A stretch of 64,000 bases of DNA from Amycolatopsis anabasis. Its GTDB lineage: Bacteria > Actinomycetota > Actinomycetes > Mycobacteriales > Pseudonocardiaceae. Both the position numbers and the translations under genes were made by a program. The first letter of the stretch is position 1. Every line of letters starts with the position of its first letter. Under the pieces are notes generated by a model, which was given only the letters and a program-made list of their open reading frames with translations, was not told the origin of the DNA and searched no databases. This document shows, one piece after another, positions 59,596 to 64,000 of this stretch. Location: the NCBI RefSeq assembly GCF_009765355.1, contig NZ_VTHK01000001.1, positions 248,001 through 312,000 of the forward strand, given 5' to 3'.

Positions 59596-60717
59596 TCAAC
59601 GACGCTTCCGGCCCGGCTTCTTCGTCGAGTCACTGATCAGGCCGGGCACCCCGGTGCCGTTCCCGTCCGAGCTCTTCTGCTCCGAGTTCTTGTTGCCCGC
59701 GGCGGGCTTCTTCGACTGGCTCGCGTTCTTGGGCCTGGTCGGCTGCTGGGCGAACTTGTGCGGCGAACCGGCCTTGGGGTTCTTCCTGCCGTTCGACGAC
59801 TGGCCGCTCTGCCCGGAGTCCGCTTGAGACGTCTTCTTCTGCTGCACCGGCTTCTGGCCGGGCTTCGGCTTCTGCCCCGGCTTCGGCCCGAGCGCCGCGC
59901 GCTTCTCGATCGCCTCCGCCTTCTTGGCGTCCTCTTCCTTGTCGATGCGCGTGTAGACGAACCGCTGCTGCATCAGCGTCCAGCCGTTGTTCGCCAGCCA
60001 GTAGAAGAGCAGGCCGAGCGGGAACAGCGCACCGAACACCAGCACGCCGAGCGGGAAGACGTACATCGTCAGCTTGTTCATCATCGCGGTCTGCGGGGTG
60101 GCCGCCGCCGCGTTCTGCCGCTGCACCGAGTGCCGCGCGGTCAGGTGGGTGGCGATGCTCGCCACGATCATCAGCGGGATCGCGACCGGCGCCACGTTCC
60201 AGTGCCAGCCGCCACCGGCGCCGCCGACGATCGTCGCGTTGTGGATCGCCTCACCGAGGTTGACCCCGAACAGCTTGGCGTTCACATACGACTCGACCCC
60301 GGCCTGGTCGAAGAAGTAGTTCTCGGTCTTCGGGCCACCGTTGGGGTTCACGGTGAACATCCGCAGCACGTGGTTCAGACCGATGAACACCGGGATCTGC
60401 AGCAGCATCGGCAGGCAGCTGCCGAGCGGGTTCACGCCGTGCTCGCGCTGGAGCTTCTGCATCTCCGCGGCCTGGCGCTGCTTGTCGTTCGCGTACTTCT
60501 TCTGAATCTTCTTCAGTTCCGGCGCGAACTCCTGCATCTTCTTCATCGACCGGACCTGGTTCACGAACGGCTTGAACATGATGCCGCGCACGGTGAACGT
60601 CAGGAAGATGATGCCCAGGATCCACGAGATGGCGGTGGCCTCGCCGAAGACGAACCCGAAGACCTTGTGCCAACACCACAGGATGAAGGACACCGGGTAG
60701 TAGATGAAATCGAGCAC
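59596..60717 (-). CDS. yidC: Membrane protein insertase YidC
   Basis: A 373-residue Oxa1/YidC/Alb3 insertase. Five membrane helices; conserved MFKPFVNQVRSMKKMQEFAP coil, GSCLPMLLQIPVFIGL and FPLGLLFYWLANNGWTLMQQ. The cytoplasmic tail (about 270–373) is Lys/Pro/Gln-rich, as in Gram-positive homologues that bind ribosomes. GTG 60717 has AGGAG 9 nt upstream and excludes a non-family N-terminal extension. It is 4 bp after yidD. Confidence 0.96.
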   Translation of the reverse strand: MLDFIYYPVSFILWCWHKVFGFVFGEATAISWILGIIFLTFTVRGIMFKPFVNQVRSMKKMQEFAPELKKIQKKYANDKQRQAAEMQKLQREHGVNPLGSCLPMLLQIPVFIGLNHVLRMFTVNPNGGPKTENYFFDQAGVESYVNAKLFGVNLGEAIHNATIVGGAGGGWHWNVAPVAIPLMIVASIATHLTARHSVQRQNAAAATPQTAMMNKLTMYVFPLGVLVFGALFPLGLLFYWLANNGWTLMQQRFVYTRIDKEEDAKKAEAIEKRAALGPKPGQKPKPGQKPVQQKKTSQADSGQSGQSSNGRKNPKAGSPHKFAQQPTRPKNASQSKKPAAGNKNSEQKSSDGNGTGVPGLISDSTKKPGRKRR

Positions 60718-60721
60718 TGAG

Positions 60722-61042
60722 CTACTCCTCGATCGATGTGTCAGGTCTCGGGGTGTGCCGCCACGAGAACTTCTCGGGCACCGGATCACGGCCCGGTGGT
60801 GTCCACGGGCCGCAGCGCAAGAGCCGGCGGGCGGCGAGGTACGAGCCTCGAGCCGCGCCGTGCCGGGTCAGGGCTTCCACCGCATACGCGCTGCAGCTCG
60901 GGTAGAACCGGCAGGCGGGCGGGAAGAAAGGGGAGATCACTTTGCGGTAGAACCGGATGGGCAGGAGCAGCACCCAGGCCACCGGGCCGGGCCGGGTGAC
61001 CCCCGCCGGCTCTTCGGTCGTGGCATTCCGAGTTTCGTTCAC
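60722..61042 (-). CDS. yidD: Membrane protein insertion efficiency factor YidD
   Basis: A 106-residue UPF0161/YidD protein with the full signature [20 protein letters not shown] then SAYAVEAL, ending [16 protein letters not shown] (here [13 protein letters not shown]). It assists YidC at the membrane. Start GTG 61042 overlaps the rnpA stop by four bases (GTGA). Confidence 0.95.
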   Translation of the reverse strand: MNETRNATTEEPAGVTRPGPVAWVLLLPIRFYRKVISPFFPPACRFYPSCSAYAVEALTRHGAARGSYLAARRLLRCGPWTPPGRDPVPEKFSWRHTPRPDTSIEE

Positions 61043-61458
61043 ACCGCAGATCCGTTGTCGTCGTCGCCGCGAGCAGTGGTGGCCCGGGGAGCACCGGGAC
61101 GAACCGGCCGGTGCCCGGGACCCAGTCCCAGCCGCCGGAACGCCGCGTCGAGGTCCGAGCCGAGTTCCATGCTGGTCGCGGTGGCCGCCGGAGGTAAAGC
61201 CCGAATGACCAACGAGCTACCCGGCGGAAGTGTTCCGAGCCTGGCCGCCACCAGGTGCCGGAGCCGCCGGGTGACCCGGTGGCGCACCACCGAATTGCCG
61301 ACGGCCTTGCTCACCACGAAACCCGCCCGGGCGGGCCCGGGCGGGTTCGCGGTGTTCAACGCGTGGACGACGAGGCGCCGCCGCCCGGCGCGGGACCCCT
61401 TGCGCATGACCACGCGGAAGTCCTCGCTGCGCCGCAGGCGCGCGGCAGCAGGCAGCAT
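61039..61458 (-). CDS. rnpA: Ribonuclease P protein component
   Basis: A 139-residue basic protein that binds RNase P RNA for 5' processing of tRNA. Diagnostic [20 protein letters not shown] and the RNR-type helix [23 protein letters not shown] 61458 fits the family N-terminus; a longer upstream frame is not homologous. It is 23 bp after rpmH and overlaps yidD. Confidence 0.96.
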   Translation of the reverse strand: MLPAAARLRRSEDFRVVMRKGSRAGRRRLVVHALNTANPPGPARAGFVVSKAVGNSVVRHRVTRRLRHLVAARLGTLPPGSSLVIRALPPAATATSMELGSDLDAAFRRLGLGPGHRPVRPGAPRATTARGDDDNGSAV

Positions 61459-61481
61459 GACGTGCCTCGTCGTGGCCGCGA

Positions 61482-61625
61482 TCAGGCGGACAGCTTCTCG
61501 CGGCCCTTGCGACGGCGGGCCGCCAAGATGGCCCGGCCGGCACGGGTACGCATCCGCAGCCGGAACCCGTGGGTCCGGGAGCGACGGCGGTTGTTCGGCT
61601 GGAAGGTGCGCTTGCCCTTGCTCAC
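61482..61625 (-). CDS. rpmH: 50S ribosomal protein L34
   Basis: The 47-residue L34, too short for usual ORF cut-offs, is unambiguous: GTG 61625 then [20 protein letters not shown] and [18 protein letters not shown]. It heads the rpmH–rnpA–yidD–yidC–jag operon, divergent from dnaA. GTG lies 4 bp after a GTTGAG-type sequence; the promoter is in the following intergenic region. Confidence 0.98.
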   Translation of the reverse strand: MSKGKRTFQPNNRRRSRTHGFRLRMRTRAGRAILAARRRKGREKLSA

Positions 61626-62245
61626 GGCTCAACTTCTCCTGTGTCTCGGCCTCTCCGGCAGCCGTTTTCGGCCGTCGTCAGGCGTGTCGTGCGTGCAGCA
61701 CGGCGGTCTGTGGTGTCTCCTACCATCGTGTAATTCCCGGCTCCGCCACGTCGAGTGACGTGGACCCGGGCACGCGAACGGCACCCGCCGCAAGCGGGAG
61801 ACCTTACGAGGGTACGCACCCGGCTCGGTGACACCGAAACCGGCCCCCCGACCACCGAACGCTACCGCTAGACTGCCCGCGAGCGAGCACGCTCCAGCAC
61901 CGAATGGCGACACGCCGTACACCGTGAAATGCTTGCCACCAACGATGTCTTGTGGCTAAGCGAAACGCTTGTTAGCGTGCCTTTTCTTGAGTCACCGGTC
62001 GCGGTGCGGTCGCCGCCGTCGGAGGAAGTGGAGACTCCGGCAGGCGTAGGGAGCACCCGCAGGTGGAGTGGCTGCGGGTCGCCGTACATTAGTGCACAGT
62101 TGTGGACAACTTTGTGGATACCTGCTGCGCGGGGTGACTATAGAAAGCTGCGAAGCCGCTCGATGGAGTGGAGTGTGCGCCGCCAGGGGTGAGGTTGTCC
62201 GGGTTCGACGCTGTCGGGGAGACGCGGGGGAGGGGAGCGGAGCAG
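61626..62245. other. rpmH–dnaA divergent regulatory region
   Basis: About 620 bp with the divergent promoters of rpmH and dnaA. On the plus strand, TTGTGG (61950–61955) and TAGCGT (61973–61978) are 17 nt apart. Nearer dnaA, GGATAC and TATAGA (62139–62144) are 17 nt apart, with the first overlapping a DnaA box. On the minus strand TTGGTG/TACGGC near 61940/61917 is a weak candidate for rpmH. No further gene is supported. Confidence 0.6.
62101..62121. promoter_or_regulatory. DnaA boxes in the dnaA promoter
   Basis: TGTGGACAA (62101–62109, reverse TTGTCCACA consensus) and TGTGGATAC (62113–62121, one off consensus) lie side by side, overlapping the -35 side of the TATAGA promoter. They suit autoregulation of dnaA. 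Confidence 0.75.
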
Positions 62246-63856
62246 GTGTCCGAGCACCAGATGAATCTGGGTGTCGTGTGGGAACAGGTCGTCCGGGAAC
62301 TTTCGGACGGCACCCTGTCCCCGCAGCAACGGGCGTGGATGCGCGTCACCCGCCCGATCGGCCTGCTGGATGGCACCGCGCTCCTGGCCGCCCCGAGCGA
62401 CTTCGCCAAGGAGGCCATCGAACGGGCGCTGCGCGAACCGATCACCCACGCGCTCTCCCGCCGCCTCGGCCGCGCGGTGTCCCTCGCCGTGAAGGTCGAC
62501 GCCGCCGACGGCATCGCCAGCCCGCCCCCGCCGCCCTATCAGGCGTCCCCCCCGAGGGTGGAAAACGGCGCCGCACCCGCCCCCGAGCAACCGAAGCTGC
62601 CGCCCAAGATGCCGCCGATCGAGGACGGCATGCTGCCGCCGGTCCGGCACCCGCGGATCCAGCAGCCGGAACCGGTCCCGTCCGGGGCCGACGACGACGG
62701 TGACGAAGAGGTCGACGAGGAAGGCGAGGCGCTCGCCACCGCGCAGGACATCTGGCCGATGTTCTCCGGCCAGCCGATCGCCGGGCAGCCCTACACCGCG
62801 CCCGCGCAGCCGCAGACCTCCAAGACCCGGCTCAACGAGAAGTACAACTTCGACACCTTCGTGATCGGCGCGTCCAACCGGTTCGCGCACGCGGCCGCGT
62901 TCGCGGTGGCCGAGGCGCCGTCGCGCGCCTACAACCCGCTGTTCATCTGGGGCGAATCCGGGCTGGGCAAGACCCACCTGCTGCACGCGGTCGGGCATTA
63001 CGCGCAGCGGCTGTTCCCCGGGATGCGGGTGCGGTACGTGTCGACCGAGGAATTCACCAACGACTTCATCAACTCGCTGCGCGACGACCGCAAGGTCGCG
63101 TTCCAGCGCCGCTACCGGGACATCGACATCCTGCTGGTCGACGACATCCAGTTCCTGGAAGGCAAGGAAGGAACCCAGGAGGAGTTCTTCCACACCTTCA
63201 ACACGCTGCACAACGCGAACAAGCAGATCGTGGTCTCCTCGGACCGGCCGCCCAAGCGCCTGGAAACCCTGGAGGACCGGCTGCGCACCCGGTTCGAATG
63301 GGGCCTGATCACCGACATCCAGCCACCCGAGCTGGAGACCCGCATCGCGATCCTGCGGAAGAAGGCCGCGCAGGACCGGCTCGCGGTTCCCGGTGAGGTG
63401 CTGGAGTTCATCGCCGCGCGCATCGAGGCGAACATCCGCGAACTCGAGGGCGCGCTGATCCGGGTCACCGCGTTCGCGTCGCTGAACCAGCAGCCGGTGG
63501 ACGTCGGCCTGGCCGAGATCGTGCTGCGCGATCTGATCCCGGATTCGCAGGCGCCGGAGATCAGCGCGCCGACGATCATGGGCGTCACCGCGGACTTCTT
63601 CGACGTGACCATGGACGACCTGTGCGGCCCGGGTAAGACGAAGGCACTCGCCACCGCGCGGCAGATCGCCATGTACCTGTGCCGCGAGCTGACCGACATG
63701 TCCCTGCCGAAGATCGGCCAGACCTTCGGCGGCCGCGACCACACCACGGTCATGCACGCGGACAAGAAGATCCGCAAGGAGATGGCCGAGCGCCGCCGGA
63801 TCTACGACCAGGTGCAGGAACTGACCTCCCGCATCAAGCAGCGCGCTCGGCAATGA
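62246..63856 (+). CDS. dnaA: Chromosomal replication initiator DnaA
   Basis: A 536-residue initiator. N-terminal domain I ([20 protein letters not shown]), an acidic/Pro-rich linker (about 100–200), AAA+ domain with Walker [15 protein letters not shown] and Walker [10 protein letters not shown], then domain IV with [20 protein letters not shown], the box-binding signature. GTG 62246 has GGAGCAG upstream and gives the family N-terminus; a longer in-frame ATG at 62168 does not. The gene marks the origin; oriC proper probably lies to the right. Confidence 0.98.
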   Translation: MSEHQMNLGVVWEQVVRELSDGTLSPQQRAWMRVTRPIGLLDGTALLAAPSDFAKEAIERALREPITHALSRRLGRAVSLAVKVDAADGIASPPPPPYQASPPRVENGAAPAPEQPKLPPKMPPIEDGMLPPVRHPRIQQPEPVPSGADDDGDEEVDEEGEALATAQDIWPMFSGQPIAGQPYTAPAQPQTSKTRLNEKYNFDTFVIGASNRFAHAAAFAVAEAPSRAYNPLFIWGESGLGKTHLLHAVGHYAQRLFPGMRVRYVSTEEFTNDFINSLRDDRKVAFQRRYRDIDILLVDDIQFLEGKEGTQEEFFHTFNTLHNANKQIVVSSDRPPKRLETLEDRLRTRFEWGLITDIQPPELETRIAILRKKAAQDRLAVPGEVLEFIAARIEANIRELEGALIRVTAFASLNQQPVDVGLAEIVLRDLIPDSQAPEISAPTIMGVTADFFDVTMDDLCGPGKTKALATARQIAMYLCRELTDMSLPKIGQTFGGRDHTTVMHADKKIRKEMAERRRIYDQVQELTSRIKQRARQ

Positions 63857-64000
63857 CAACTGGTGCCGGACCGCTCGAGGTGAGGGCCGAGCGCGGTGCA
63901 CGCGGGCCGAAACACGCTTTTCGTTTCGGGCTGCCGATCAAACACTGCGCTCGGCAATAACGCGCAACGCGTCCAACCCGGTGGCGATCGCCGGGTGGTC
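63857..64000. other. Start of the dnaA–dnaN intergenic (oriC side), cut by the window
   Basis: 144 bp without a gene. It holds a small hairpin (CCGAAAC 63907–63913 with GTTTCGG 63923–63929) and a partial copy of the dnaA 3' end. No clear DnaA box is visible before the window ends. Confidence 0.6.
63934..63960 (+). repeat. Imperfect copy of the dnaA 3' end
   Basis: This 27-bp segment matches the last 27 bp of dnaA (63830–63856) at 21 positions by my count, including the 12-bp GCGCTCGGCAAT, and also ends in a stop codon in the corresponding place. Confidence 0.55.

Noticed and set aside
61629..61922. 97-codon frame upstream of rpmH
   Set aside because: Lies in the rpmH–dnaA promoter region with no conserved protein pattern.
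63857..64000. oriC itself
   Set aside because: No DnaA box cluster is visible before the window ends; only the first part of the dnaA–dnaN gap is present.

Overview
This window comes from a high-GC actinobacterium, most likely a Pseudonocardiaceae (Amycolatopsis-like) chromosome next to the replication origin. The right third matches the conserved actinobacterial order cca(pcnA)–NUDIX–DUF6049–murJ–pseudokinase–sigM–anti-sigma–trxB–trxA–cwlM–GNAT–parB–parA–rsmG–jag–yidC–yidD–rnpA–rpmH–dnaA. That is the order I know from Mycobacterium. Four parS palindromes (57.5–58.9 kb) and DnaA boxes near 52.2 and 62.1 kb support an origin-proximal location. No rRNA, tRNA, transposase or CRISPR array was seen.

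Layout. 0–6.4 kb: 3' end of a NarL/LuxR response regulator, a lipoprotein, two tandem DUF1707 paralogues, PTS enzyme I, a ParB-fold protein with a 26-codon upstream ORF, and a ribokinase-like sugar kinase. 6.7–9.9 kb (minus strand): a small type VII secretion-type operon (YbaB-like, EspC-like, WXG effector-like, PH-like membrane protein). 10–17.6 kb: TetR regulator, leuS with a Leu-codon leader peptide and attenuator-like hairpins, a phytase-like esterase, an SdpI-like membrane protein, YqgE and an MFS transporter.

17.7–37.1 kb is the remarkable region. A second YbaB–WXG pair precedes a 2510-residue polymorphic-toxin-like protein. It has a WXG-type N-terminus, long Pro/Gly-rich linkers, two copies of an ADP-ribosyltransferase-like plus papain-fold deamidase-like unit, and a FolD-like C-terminus. 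After it come an overlapping amidase, a small unknown protein, two proteins with TNT (NAD glycohydrolase)-like C-termini lacking a key Gln, and three consecutive ADP-ribosylglycohydrolase-family proteins. Only the third of these keeps the metal-site motifs; the first two have N-terminal immunity-like domains. I read this as an ADP-ribosylation/NAD conflict or signalling locus, with the hydrolases as candidate immunity. This is inference from motifs only.

37–41 kb: a methyltransferase, a 48-residue coiled-coil protein, an orphan histidine kinase and the CCA enzyme. 41–64 kb: envelope (DUF6049, MurJ, pseudokinase, CwlM), redox (sigM–anti-sigma, trxBA behind a SigR-type promoter), chromosome segregation (parAB, parS), membrane insertion (YidC, YidD, Jag) and replication initiation (DnaA). 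An aminotransferase and a D-Ala–D-Ala ligase-like gene interrupt the block between the GNAT and parB. Many genes appear to be leaderless: a TAnnnT box sits 6–7 nt before the start codon.
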